Source: Candidatus Gastranaerophilales bacterium
GTDB lineage: Bacteria; Cyanobacteriota; Vampirovibrionia; Gastranaerophilales; Gastranaerophilaceae
DNA: 64,000 nt
Assembly (NCBI GenBank): GCA_944325895.1
Contig: CALVCA010000007.1
Coordinates: forward strand, 18,360-82,359
Direction: 5' to 3'
Position numbers and translations under genes: made by a program. A model generated the notes under the pieces. The model did not search any database. It was not told the origin of the DNA and saw nothing but the letters and a program-made list of their open reading frames with translations. Of the stretch, positions 40,491 through 48,942 are shown piece by piece. The stretch's first letter is position 1. Each line of letters starts with the position of its first letter.

Positions 40491-42144
40491 CTTTGTATAC
40501 CCCTATAACTACTTCTGCACAAAATCCGCAATCTTGTGATGAGTACAATTCAATTTTTCCGTTCATTGCTTCAATTAATCCTTTTACAATAAAAAGACCA
40601 AGACCTGTTCCTCTAGTTGTACGTGTTGTATTGTCATCCATGCGGATAAATTTGCCGAAAAGCCTCTGTAATTTATCTTTTGGTATAAAGTCACAATCGT
40701 TTTTTACATAAATATGGGCATCGTCTTTTTTTATTTCGGTTTCTACTTTAATAGTTGAATCAGGATAGGAATATTTAACAGCATTTTCCAGTAAGTTCAC
40801 AAAAACTTGTTCCAATCTTCCTTTATCAGCATATATTAAAGGGAAGTTTTTATCTATATCGATAATAATCTCGTGTCCGTCTTTTTTGCGTAAAAGCATT
40901 TCTGAACGCTCTAAAACTTCAGAGAGATTAACAGGTTCGTTTACTGTTTTTAATCTCATTCTTTCTATGTCAGGTATAGTTAATAAATCTTCAATTAACC
41001 GTTGAAGTTTTTCTGATTGTTCTTTTATTATCCTTAATGATTTTTGTTTAGTTTCTTCATCAATTATAATATCTTGTCTTAAAAGTCGTGAGGTATATCC
41101 TTGAATACTTGTTAAAGGAGTTCTTAATTCGTGGCTTACAGTATCAATCAGGTTGGAGCGAAATTCATTCAGCTCTTTTAATTCTTTATTATTTTTTTGT
41201 AGTTGCAAATAAGATTTGTGTATAGCATTTGCCATTTTGTTAAATTCAAATGCCAAAAAAACTATTTCATAAGGTGTAAATGTAGTTGTTAAAAGCCTTA
41301 TTTGACGGTTGTAGTTACCTTTTGAAATTGCTATTATGCCTTTGAATAACTGTCTTATGTTTATATATAAATAGTATGTATATAAAGCTGTGATAAAAAT
41401 TATTGTTAGTGTGGCAGCAAGTACTGACAGAATAATTTTTATCCGGTTATCAGTTATTGCAGTTTTTGTAACACCTTCTGTTGTATTAACAATAATTGTA
41501 ATATTTGGATCCGGTTTTGTAACATAGACAAGAGGCTGGTTTTTGACATCACCGAAGATTACGGGTTCATCAAATCTGCGATATTTGGGCAAAAGTTCCA
41601 TTGTTTTTTGGAAAGTTTTTTCGGTATAATTGTGTGCAGCCAAAAGTTTTCCGTTATCTTCCAACACATAGATTTGCCTGTCATCTTCGTCTAACGATTT
41701 GAATAAATGATTTTTTAATTCGTCAATATCATAAGTAATTGTCAGATAATCACCGTTTTTGAGTTTTGTATAGAGAGTTGCTTTTTTTGCCTGTCTGCTT
41801 TGTTCTATCAGCTTATCAAGTTCTGCCTGGTACTTTACTATGGAAATTCCTTCACAGCCGGGATATTTTTCTTTTACCATATTAAAAAAATCCTGTTTTT
41901 GTGCTTGTTCAGGGAAATAATCTAAAGTATATGCTATTTGATTAAGTGTCATATTATTTTGTTCAATAAAAAAATCGATTTCATCAGAAACCATATTGGC
42001 AATCAAAACAGCGGATTGCCTTAGTTGAGAACGTACGGATTGCTGGTTAATATTGTTTATAATAAAACCGCTTATTGTCATAGGAATAAGTACGGCAAAG
42101 AAAAATACAATTGTAATTTGTTCAACTATTTTCAGACGTTTCAT
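40474..42144 (-). CDS. Membrane sensor histidine kinase
   Basis: 556 residues: membrane helix at about 10-30 (ITIVFFFAVLIPMTISGF), an extracytoplasmic region of about 200 residues, a second helix (IILSVLAATLTIIFITALYT), HAMP, then HisKA with VSHELRTPLTSIQGYTSRLL and HATPase with NLLENAVKYS and TRGTGLGLFIVKGLIEAMNG. Cognate to the response regulator whose stop lies 2 nt upstream. Signal unknown. Second gene of the RR-HK-tadA operon. Confidence 0.93.
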   Translation of the reverse strand: MKRLKIVEQITIVFFFAVLIPMTISGFIINNINQQSVRSQLRQSAVLIANMVSDEIDFFIEQNNMTLNQIAYTLDYFPEQAQKQDFFNMVKEKYPGCEGISIVKYQAELDKLIEQSRQAKKATLYTKLKNGDYLTITYDIDELKNHLFKSLDEDDRQIYVLEDNGKLLAAHNYTEKTFQKTMELLPKYRRFDEPVIFGDVKNQPLVYVTKPDPNITIIVNTTEGVTKTAITDNRIKIILSVLAATLTIIFITALYTYYLYINIRQLFKGIIAISKGNYNRQIRLLTTTFTPYEIVFLAFEFNKMANAIHKSYLQLQKNNKELKELNEFRSNLIDTVSHELRTPLTSIQGYTSRLLRQDIIIDEETKQKSLRIIKEQSEKLQRLIEDLLTIPDIERMRLKTVNEPVNLSEVLERSEMLLRKKDGHEIIIDIDKNFPLIYADKGRLEQVFVNLLENAVKYSYPDSTIKVETEIKKDDAHIYVKNDCDFIPKDKLQRLFGKFIRMDDNTTRTTRGTGLGLFIVKGLIEAMNGKIELYSSQDCGFCAEVVIGVYKDAASD

Positions 42145-42146
42145 AA

Positions 42147-42857
42147 TTATCCTTCAGCAAACGGTGTTAATTTATATCCTACATTTGTTACCGTATGAAG
42201 GTATTTCGGGTTTTTAGGATCAGGTTCAATTTTATTCCTTAAACCGCCTACATGTACCCTCAGCATTCTTACATCTTCATTACTGTCATATCCCCAAACT
42301 TCATCAAGCAGTGTTGCAAGTGTTACGGGGTTATTAAAATGCTGCATGAGGCTGTATAAAATTTCAAATTCTGTCGGAGTCAGTTTAATTTTTTTGTTAA
42401 CAACTGTTGCCTCAAGCGTTTCCGGTGATATTGAAATATCTCCGGCATTTAAAATTTCGTCGGATAATGAATTTTTTTCTTCTTCCATGTTATTGCGGCG
42501 TAATAATACTCTTATCCTTAAAAGAACTTCTTGTATATCAAAAGGTTTTACCAAATAATCATCAGCACCGCAGTCAAAGCCTTCTGTTTTATCATCAATA
42601 GTACCTTTTGCTGTTAACATTAAAATTGGAATGGCGAGTTTTGCCTGCCGAATATTTTTACATACATCAAACCCGTTCATTTTGGGCATCATTACATCAA
42701 GCAGTATTAAATCATAAGTGTTGTTTAATGCTTTATTAAGACCTTCTAAGCCGTCTTTTGCCGTATCAGTAAAATATCCGCTTTGACTTATGTCAAATTC
42801 TAGAAGTTCTCTGATTTCATCATCGTCATCTACAATCAAAATTCTTTTTTCAGACAT
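42147..42857 (-). CDS. OmpR/PhoB-family response regulator
   Basis: 236 residues. The receiver holds IVDDDDEIRELLEFDIS, the phospho-Asp in LILLDVMMPKMNGFDV, LTAKGT and LVKPFDIQE. The C-terminal winged helix holds LTPTEFEILYSLMQHF, EVWGYDSNEDVRMLRVHVGG and TVTNVGYKL. An AAGGCGGG ribosome site and an upstream TAAAAT element lie at 42861-42890. First gene of the two-component operon. Confidence 0.95.
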   Translation of the reverse strand: MSEKRILIVDDDDEIRELLEFDISQSGYFTDTAKDGLEGLNKALNNTYDLILLDVMMPKMNGFDVCKNIRQAKLAIPILMLTAKGTIDDKTEGFDCGADDYLVKPFDIQEVLLRIRVLLRRNNMEEEKNSLSDEILNAGDISISPETLEATVVNKKIKLTPTEFEILYSLMQHFNNPVTLATLLDEVWGYDSNEDVRMLRVHVGGLRNKIEPDPKNPKYLHTVTNVGYKLTPFAEG

Positions 42858-42971
42858 AATCCCGCCTTTTTTTCTATTTTACTAAAACAAATAAGCTTTA
42901 GCAAGTGTTTTTGAATATATGTTTATCAGAATTTAATTGATATATGAAATATTTATTGCTAAAATAATTGT

Positions 42972-43733
42972 ATGATAACAAAAGAAGAGCTGGATAATTT
43001 AGTAAAAATTTATGAAACAGATGAATTTATAAAAGATGATCCTGTAAGATTTCCAAATAGATTTAAAGATAAAAAAGACATAGAAATAGCAGGTTTTATG
43101 GCATCTTTGGTTGCTTATGGCAGGCGTGATGTTTTTACAAAAAAATTGGATCAACTTTTTTGTTTGGCACAGAATGAGCCTTATAATTTTATAGTGAATT
43201 TTGAACCCGAAATTATCGGTGATTTTAATTACAGGTTCGGCAAGCCCGGTGATTTTATAGAGATTTTTTCTGTTTTGAAAAGTTTATATTTAAAAGACGG
43301 AGGGTTAGAAGAGCTTTTTAAATACGGGTATGAAAATTCGTCAGAAAATCTTTTCATACCTGTTACTGATTATTTTTACTCAAGAGTACAAAATGCTGGG
43401 CAGGGATTTTGTTTTATGATTCCTAATGCCAAAAAAGGCAGTGCAATGAAGCGAATGTGTATGTATTTAAGATGGATGGTCAGAAAAGGACCTGTAGATT
43501 TTGGGATTTGGGAATTTATGCCTGCATCTGATCTTTTAATACCTTTAGATGTTCATGTTGCAAGAATTTCTCGAGAAATGGGACTTTTAAAACGGACTTC
43601 TAATGACTTTAAGGCAGTATTGGAGTTAACGGGGAATTTGAAAAAGTTTGATCCGTCAGATCCTGCAAAGTATGACTTTGCGATGTTTGGTTATGGTGTA
43701 AATAATAAAAAGACGGTGGAGGGCACCGTCTGA
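42972..43733 (+). CDS. TIGR02757 / DUF2400 family protein
   Basis: 253 residues. Recognised by IAGFMASLVAYGRRDVFTKK, KGSAMKRMCMYLRWMVRKGP, WEFMPASDLLIPLDVHVARI and DFAMFGYGV. The family is widespread and uncharacterised. The local sequence around IPLDVHVARI recalls HhH-GPD DNA glycosylases. An extended -10 (TGC-TAAAAT, 42960-42965) ends 6 nt before the ATG, so it is predicted leaderless. Its 3' end contains the terminator of the convergent GGDEF gene. Confidence 0.88.
   Translation: MITKEELDNLVKIYETDEFIKDDPVRFPNRFKDKKDIEIAGFMASLVAYGRRDVFTKKLDQLFCLAQNEPYNFIVNFEPEIIGDFNYRFGKPGDFIEIFSVLKSLYLKDGGLEELFKYGYENSSENLFIPVTDYFYSRVQNAGQGFCFMIPNAKKGSAMKRMCMYLRWMVRKGPVDFGIWEFMPASDLLIPLDVHVARISREMGLLKRTSNDFKAVLELTGNLKKFDPSDPAKYDFAMFGYGVNNKKTVEGTV
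43706..43731 (-). terminator. Terminator of the GGDEF gene inside the convergent coding region
   Basis: Stem AGACGGTG (43711-43718) with CACCGTCT (43724-43731), loop GAGGG, followed on the minus strand by TTTTTATTATT. It encodes the last codons of the plus-strand gene at the same time. Confidence 0.7.
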
Positions 43734-43765
43734 TAAATACACTTTCGTGTTCAGAAAGGATCTTG

Positions 43766-44638
43766 TTATTCTCCTAAATTTAGTTTTGAGAATTGAACAA
43801 TTTTGTTTTTACCGCGTTTTTTAGCGTTATATAAAGCGTGTTCTGCATAACGTATGATAGTGTTTGCATCTTCTTCAGCACCTTCTATGCATGGATATGT
43901 TGAAATACCGCCTGATATTGTAATCGGGTGTCTTTCTTCTTCTCCGGCAGGAATGAATTCCATTTTTTCAATTTCACGTCTGAATCTTTCCGCAAATATG
44001 AAAGCATTATCTTCAGAAGTATTTGGTAATATGACCAAAAATTCTTCATCACCATAACGGGTTAGAACATCTTCTTTTCTTATTAGTTGTTTTAATTTGT
44101 CAGCTATTGAACGAAGAAGTACATCTCCCCATTCATAACCGTAAATATCATTTACTACTTTGAAGAAATCTAAATCAAACAGCAGGCATGAAAGTTTTGT
44201 ACCGTAACGTCTTGCACGGGAAATTTCTTGTTCAAGGCGTTCATTCAGATATCTTCTGTTGTGTAATCCGGTTAATTCATCCGTTGTGGAAACAACTTTT
44301 AATTTTTCACGTAAATCTCTTATTTTCAATAAACAGTTTGCACGGATCCGTAATTCGTTATTGTCAACAGGTGTTCTTACAAAATCATACGCAACTGAAC
44401 GGACGGTAGTGCCGTTGAATACGTCTCCGATAAATAAAACAGGAACTTTAAATTTTGTTACCATTAGAACATCTTTAATATCAGGGACACTTTCTATTAC
44501 CAAAAGAGCCGGATTTAAAGTTTCATAATCTTTTAATTTTTCGGCATTTTCTATTCTGACGTTAACATTATCTATTGTTGCCAAAACATCTGCTAAAGCG
44601 GACGAATTTTTGTCTGTGTATACAATTATATTTCTCAT
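43766..44638 (-). CDS. GGDEF-domain protein with pseudo-receiver
   Basis: 290 residues. Residues 1-105 look like a receiver fold, but the phospho-acceptor position (ALLVIES) is Glu49 instead of Asp. Residues 115-285 form a GGDEF domain: TDELTGLHNRRYLNERL, LSCLLFDLDFFKVVNDIYGY, I-site RKED (187-190), active-loop GDEEF (196-200) in place of GG[DE]EF, and ISGGISTYP. It would make c-di-GMP if active; the Asp in place of the second Gly is atypical. An AAAGGA ribosome site is upstream. Confidence 0.85.
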   Translation of the reverse strand: MRNIIVYTDKNSSALADVLATIDNVNVRIENAEKLKDYETLNPALLVIESVPDIKDVLMVTKFKVPVLFIGDVFNGTTVRSVAYDFVRTPVDNNELRIRANCLLKIRDLREKLKVVSTTDELTGLHNRRYLNERLEQEISRARRYGTKLSCLLFDLDFFKVVNDIYGYEWGDVLLRSIADKLKQLIRKEDVLTRYGDEEFLVILPNTSEDNAFIFAERFRREIEKMEFIPAGEEERHPITISGGISTYPCIEGAEEDANTIIRYAEHALYNAKKRGKNKIVQFSKLNLGE

Positions 44639-44729
44639 AATAATATCCTTTATAAAAAGTTTATCATAGCTGTTTTTTCAAATCAAAATTGTAACATTTA
44701 TTTAACAAACTTTGTGTTAAAATTAATAT

Positions 44730-45227
44730 ATGGATATAAAAATTTTACCTATGAAAAAATCTGATGTAGATGCCGTTATAAAAATAGAAGAAAAGGCATA
44801 TGGCGAACATCATTGGTCAAAAGAGTCTTTTTTAAACGAATTGTCAAATAATTTGGCACGATATTACAGTGTGTATGCTAATACCGGAGAGTTAGTTGCA
44901 TATGCAGGCTGCTGGCAAATTTTGGAAGAAGTTCATATAACAAATATAGCTGTTTCGCCGGATTTTAGAAGGCAAAAAATTGCTGAAAGGCTTTTGAGGC
45001 AGCTTATTGATGATTGTTATAAAAATAAAGCAAAATATTTAACACTTGAAGTAAGAGTATCTAATATTGCGGCTATTAATTTGTATAAAAAGTACGGGTT
45101 TAAATCTTTAGGTGTCAGAAAAGGTTATTATCAAAATAATAATGAAGATGCTTTAATAATGTGGACAGAAAATATATTTTACGATAAATTTAAATTAAAC
45201 TACGAAAAGGTTACAGGGAAAAATTAA
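44730..45227 (+). CDS. rimI: Ribosomal-protein-alanine N-acetyltransferase (RimI type, GNAT)
   Basis: 165 residues with the GNAT core: MKKSDVDAVIKIEEKAYGEH, EVHITNIAVSPDFRRQKIAE (acetyl-CoA loop RRQKIA), LTLEVRVSNIAAINLYKKYG and FKSLGVRKGYYQNNNEDALI. RimI acetylates the N-terminus of ribosomal protein S18. The start follows an extended -10 (TGT-TAAAAT, 44718-44723) by exactly 6 nt, so it is predicted leaderless. Its TAA overlaps the ATG of bioY (TAATG). Confidence 0.9.
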   Translation: MDIKILPMKKSDVDAVIKIEEKAYGEHHWSKESFLNELSNNLARYYSVYANTGELVAYAGCWQILEEVHITNIAVSPDFRRQKIAERLLRQLIDDCYKNKAKYLTLEVRVSNIAAINLYKKYGFKSLGVRKGYYQNNNEDALIMWTENIFYDKFKLNYEKVTGKN

Positions 45228-45895
45228 TGTCAGATGATGAGGCTCTAGTTCCTCGAATAAAGAGGATTAAAAAAGAAAAGAAAAAGTTAAAAATACCGGT
45301 ATTAAATATACTTTTGGTTTTATTTTGTTCATTTTTTTTAATGACTGCAACATTTATACAGTTTGATATTACGCATTTTATAATTCCTTTGGATATATTT
45401 TCAAATAAAAATTTAGTAAGAGAGAATTTTTTCTACACATATTCTATAATTCCGCAAATTCCGGCAGTACTTTTTGTAGTTGGCTTTTTAGGCAGAAGGC
45501 TCGGTCTAACCAGTGTTATTATATATATTTTGACAGGTTTGCTTTTATTGCCTATTTTTGCGTTGGGCGGGGGGCTGCATTATGTAGCGGAATGCGGATT
45601 TGGTTATATTCTTGCATATATTCCGGCGGTATTTTTTGCCGGTTCGATATTAAAAAGTGGGTTTTCATTTTTTAATATATTGAAAGCGGCACTAGTTGGA
45701 GTTATAACAATTCATTTTATCGGAATAATTTATATGTTGTTTATTGCTTCAATAAAAAGTGAAGGCGGCGGATTTATCAAGGGTTGGATAATGTCGCAGA
45801 GCCTGTTAAAGATAGCGTATGACTATGTGCTAAGCTTTATCGCTTTATTTATCGCCAAATTTGCAAACAAATATCTTAAATATATTTTGGGCTGA
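45227..45895 (+). CDS. bioY: Biotin transporter BioY (S component)
   Basis: 222 residues with about six membrane helices after a basic N-terminus (RIKRIKKEKKKLKIP). BioY features: IPQIPAVLFVVGFLGRRLGL, GLLLLPIFALGGGLHYVAEC, GFGYILAYIPAVFFAGSI. It captures biotin, possibly with a shared ECF module. Coupled to rimI by a TAATG overlap. The 3' end overlaps the convergent gshA-like gene by 20 nt. It complements the bioD gene at 34636. Confidence 0.85.
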   Translation: MSDDEALVPRIKRIKKEKKKLKIPVLNILLVLFCSFFLMTATFIQFDITHFIIPLDIFSNKNLVRENFFYTYSIIPQIPAVLFVVGFLGRRLGLTSVIIYILTGLLLLPIFALGGGLHYVAECGFGYILAYIPAVFFAGSILKSGFSFFNILKAALVGVITIHFIGIIYMLFIASIKSEGGGFIKGWIMSQSLLKIAYDYVLSFIALFIAKFANKYLKYILG

Positions 45896-47204
45896 TATTT
45901 TTTAGATATTTGATAAGCTTTTCTATATTTTTATTCCATATGCCGTTCCAGTTTCTCAAAATTATATCAGCAGGGCATAAACCGTTCAGGGTTAAATCTT
46001 TTATGGGATCAAGGAATTTTTCTTCGCCTGTATTCATTTCTATCAAAGATTTTTCCGCAATATAGAGAATTTCTTTTGCTATATCTCCTGCATAATGATT
46101 TTTGATACGGCTTTGAAGTGCATTTTTCGGAATATTAAACCTTAATTCCGAAAAGTCTTTGTCTGTGTAAAAACTAAATAATTCTTCTGCATCTTTCATT
46201 GCGTATTTGTTATATAAAATTCCTTTATAGATGGCTAATACGGCATAAGGCATATTTGTACAGTCATGGTTTCTTATTTCAATGAAATTTCGTAATCTTA
46301 CATCAGGGAAATACAAGTTTGCATGGAGTATATAGTCTTCTATAGTCGCATCGTAGCCTTCAAATCCGTTTTTCATATATTCATTAAAATTAATTTTACC
46401 GTTCACTTCAATAGGAGTGTTATTCTTATTTAAGAAAATAACAGGCGAGTGCATAACATTATTGATATATTGTTCAAAAGAGAAGTTTTCATCTAAATTG
46501 CAAGCACATACGCAGCGGTCGTTATCCGTATTCAGCCAGCTTAAGCTGCGAAATGTTTTATAACCTGTTTCAACGCCGCCTCTGATTGGTGAGTTTGCAA
46601 ACATTGCAGTTAAAAAAGGAACAAGTTTATTTGCAAGTTTAAATTTTCTGACGGCATCATCTTCATTTTCAAAATCAAAACATCCTTGAATACCTGCTGT
46701 TTCTCTCATCATTACATCTGATAAAATGCCCCACAAGTATTTTGCCATAATTTTATACCGGTGTTTTGGAATTATATTGATATTTTTATTAGTTGATAAA
46801 GGGGACACCCCGTATTCCAAAAGGGTTATATTGTATTTATCTAAAACTTCTGCTAATTTTTTATTTATTGTATTAATTTTTCTTTCAATATCAAAAATAG
46901 TTTTTTCGGGTTTAATGCTTAATTCGACTTGGCAGCCTGGTTCAAGAGTTATTGTGTCATGGTTTTGTTTTAGTCCTATAATATTGTAATCGTCAGTTAT
47001 GTAATCCCAGTTATTTTCACGTGCAAATTGTCTTAAAAAGTCACAAATTCCTTTATAATAGTCTACAGCTTTAAATGAAACGGATGATATTGGTAATCTT
47101 TCATATTCAACACCAACTGTAAAATTACGATTTTCTTTGCATCCGTTTGTATATAATTTAAGAATGTCTGCTTTTTCCAGTTTTTTTTCTTTTGTTGTAA
47201 TCAT
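45876..47204 (-). CDS. Glutamate-cysteine ligase family protein (plant/EgtA type)
   Basis: 442 residues in the GCS2 fold: FTVGVEYERLPISS, HDTITLEPGCQVELSIKPEK, RETAGIQGCFDFENEDDAVR, NSPIRGGVETGYKTFRSLSW and RLRNFIEIRNHDCTNMPYAV. Members ligate Glu and Cys in glutathione or related thiol synthesis. No glutathione synthetase is in the window, so the end product is uncertain. An AAAGGAG ribosome site and an extended TGC-TATAAT -10 lie upstream. Confidence 0.85.
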   Translation of the reverse strand: MITTKEKKLEKADILKLYTNGCKENRNFTVGVEYERLPISSVSFKAVDYYKGICDFLRQFARENNWDYITDDYNIIGLKQNHDTITLEPGCQVELSIKPEKTIFDIERKINTINKKLAEVLDKYNITLLEYGVSPLSTNKNINIIPKHRYKIMAKYLWGILSDVMMRETAGIQGCFDFENEDDAVRKFKLANKLVPFLTAMFANSPIRGGVETGYKTFRSLSWLNTDNDRCVCACNLDENFSFEQYINNVMHSPVIFLNKNNTPIEVNGKINFNEYMKNGFEGYDATIEDYILHANLYFPDVRLRNFIEIRNHDCTNMPYAVLAIYKGILYNKYAMKDAEELFSFYTDKDFSELRFNIPKNALQSRIKNHYAGDIAKEILYIAEKSLIEMNTGEEKFLDPIKDLTLNGLCPADIILRNWNGIWNKNIEKLIKYLKNISPKYI

Positions 47205-47290
47205 TGTTTTCTCCTTTATTATAGCACTTCAAAATTATCAAATAAATTTTTTAAAACATTTACCTGTGTGTGGTATTATTAATTAGTAAT

Positions 47291-48130
47291 ATGAACTATT
47301 TTGAAAGAGCAAAATTTTTTAGGACAAAAAAACGTCTTGGTCAAAATTTTTTGATAAACGGCGAGATAATTCAGTGCATAATTGATAATGCGGACATTTC
47401 GCCGGAAGATATTGTTGTTGAAATCGGTCCCGGAGTCGGTTTTGTTACGGAACAGCTTATAAAGCGTGCAAAGCAGGTAATAGCAATCGAACTTGATGAA
47501 GAAGCTGTTAGAGAGCTTCAAAAATTAGATGCTCCTAATTTAAAAATTATCCATGCTGATATATTAAAAACGGATTTATCGACTTTGTGTGAAGGAAAAA
47601 TAAAAGTTGTAGCAAATATTCCTTATTACATAACAAGTCCTATTATTGCACATTTATTAGGAGAAGTAGACGATTTAAATAACAAAAACAGAAATAAAAT
47701 CACGGATATTATTTTGATGGTACAGGAAGAAGTGGCAAGAAGGATGGCGGCCGATGAGAATTCTCCGTCCAAACAGTACGGGCTTTTGACTATATTATCA
47801 CAATTTTGGGCAGATGTTGAAATTATCCGGCTTGTCGGCAGAAAATCGTTTTATCCGGCACCTAAGGTAAATTCTGCACTTGTCAAATTAAAGGTAAAGC
47901 GTGAGCCTAAGCTGAAACTGTCTGATTATGGTCATTTTAGAAAAACAGTTAAGGCTGCTTTTTCTCAGCGGCGTAAAAATATTAAAAATTGTCTTTTGAA
48001 CGGCGGATTTCCTCGGGATGTTATAATTTCAGCCCTTTCAAAACTCAAAATTGATGAAAATATCCGTGGAGAAAAGCTTTCTATTGAAATGTTCGGTAAA
48101 TTGTCGGAGGCACTTTATGAAGCAGATTAA
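47291..48130 (+). CDS. rsmA: 16S rRNA dimethyladenosine transferase
   Basis: 279 residues from ATG 47291; the in-frame ATG at 47270 overlaps the putative -10 (TGG-TATTAT, 47274-47279) and is rejected. KsgA features: KKRLGQNFLINGEIIQCIID, VVEIGPGVGFVTEQLIKRAK, the NIPYYITSPII motif IV, and AAFSQRRKNIKNCLLNGGF. It dimethylates two adenines of helix 45 in 16S rRNA. The start of ispE overlaps its last 14 nt. Confidence 0.95.
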   Translation: MNYFERAKFFRTKKRLGQNFLINGEIIQCIIDNADISPEDIVVEIGPGVGFVTEQLIKRAKQVIAIELDEEAVRELQKLDAPNLKIIHADILKTDLSTLCEGKIKVVANIPYYITSPIIAHLLGEVDDLNNKNRNKITDIILMVQEEVARRMAADENSPSKQYGLLTILSQFWADVEIIRLVGRKSFYPAPKVNSALVKLKVKREPKLKLSDYGHFRKTVKAAFSQRRKNIKNCLLNGGFPRDVIISALSKLKIDENIRGEKLSIEMFGKLSEALYEAD

Positions 48131-48911
48131 AATTCTGTGCCCTGCAAAAATAAATTTGACATTAAAAATTACCGGTAAACGTACTGATGGCTTTCATGAT
48201 ATTGACAGTATTATGCAGACAATCAATTTATTTGATTATTTGACAATTTCTGTTGAAAAAAGTGATATATCAAAAATCAATCTTACAGGTACAAGTGATG
48301 AAATTCCTTATGATGAAAAGAATATTGTTTATAAAGCGGCTTCAATTTTTATGGAAACTTTAAAAGTCAGTCCGTATAAAATAAACGTATTTATAGAAAA
48401 GAATATTCCGGTATCTGCAGGACTTGCAGGCGGAAGCAGTAATGCTGCCGGCATGCTGTACGGGTTAAATAAGTTATTTGATGAGCCTTTAAACCGTGTT
48501 GGGTTACACGGGTTGTGTGCTGGATTAGGATCAGATTTAAATTTTTGTCTTGAAGGCGGCAGGCAAAAAACCTCGGGTAGAGGCGAAATCCTTGAATATT
48601 TGCCTTTTAAAGAATTCGATGTTTCGTTGATAAAACCAAAAAGTTTGGGTATAAGTGCTAAAGAGGCTTATACAAAATTCTCGGAAAAAAATAAAAATTC
48701 AGGCGGAAGAGATTTTTATTCTAACGATCTTGAATGGGCTGTGATTGATGATTATAAGGAATTGCAGAAAATAAAAGAATTATATCCGAATGCTGTTATG
48801 TCAGGTTCAGGCTCAACTTATTTTGGTATTGATATGGAATTTGAGCCGCTTGAAGGTTACTGGATTAAAAATGGATTGAAATCTATCTCCTGTGGAGTAA
48901 AAGAGGTATAA
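48117..48911 (+). CDS. ispE: 4-diphosphocytidyl-2-C-methyl-D-erythritol kinase
   Basis: 264 residues from ATG 48117, preceded by CGGAGG within rsmA. GHMP-kinase motifs: CPAKINLTLKITGKRTDGFH, PVSAGLAGGSSNAAGMLYGL (ATP loop) and PNAVMSGSGSTYFGIDME. It phosphorylates CDP-ME in the MEP pathway, one step before IspF (6974). The rsmA-ispE pairing is common in bacteria. Confidence 0.95.
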   Translation: MKQIKILCPAKINLTLKITGKRTDGFHDIDSIMQTINLFDYLTISVEKSDISKINLTGTSDEIPYDEKNIVYKAASIFMETLKVSPYKINVFIEKNIPVSAGLAGGSSNAAGMLYGLNKLFDEPLNRVGLHGLCAGLGSDLNFCLEGGRQKTSGRGEILEYLPFKEFDVSLIKPKSLGISAKEAYTKFSEKNKNSGGRDFYSNDLEWAVIDDYKELQKIKELYPNAVMSGSGSTYFGIDMEFEPLEGYWIKNGLKSISCGVKEV

Positions 48912-48937
48912 AAAAACTCCCCGAAGGGAGTTTTTTT
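48911..48937. terminator. Bidirectional intrinsic terminator
   Basis: ACTCCC and GGGAGT arms flanked by A6 and T7 runs (loop CGAA). It serves rsmA-ispE on plus and the 679-residue gene on minus. Confidence 0.9.
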
Positions 48938-48942
48938 GATGA

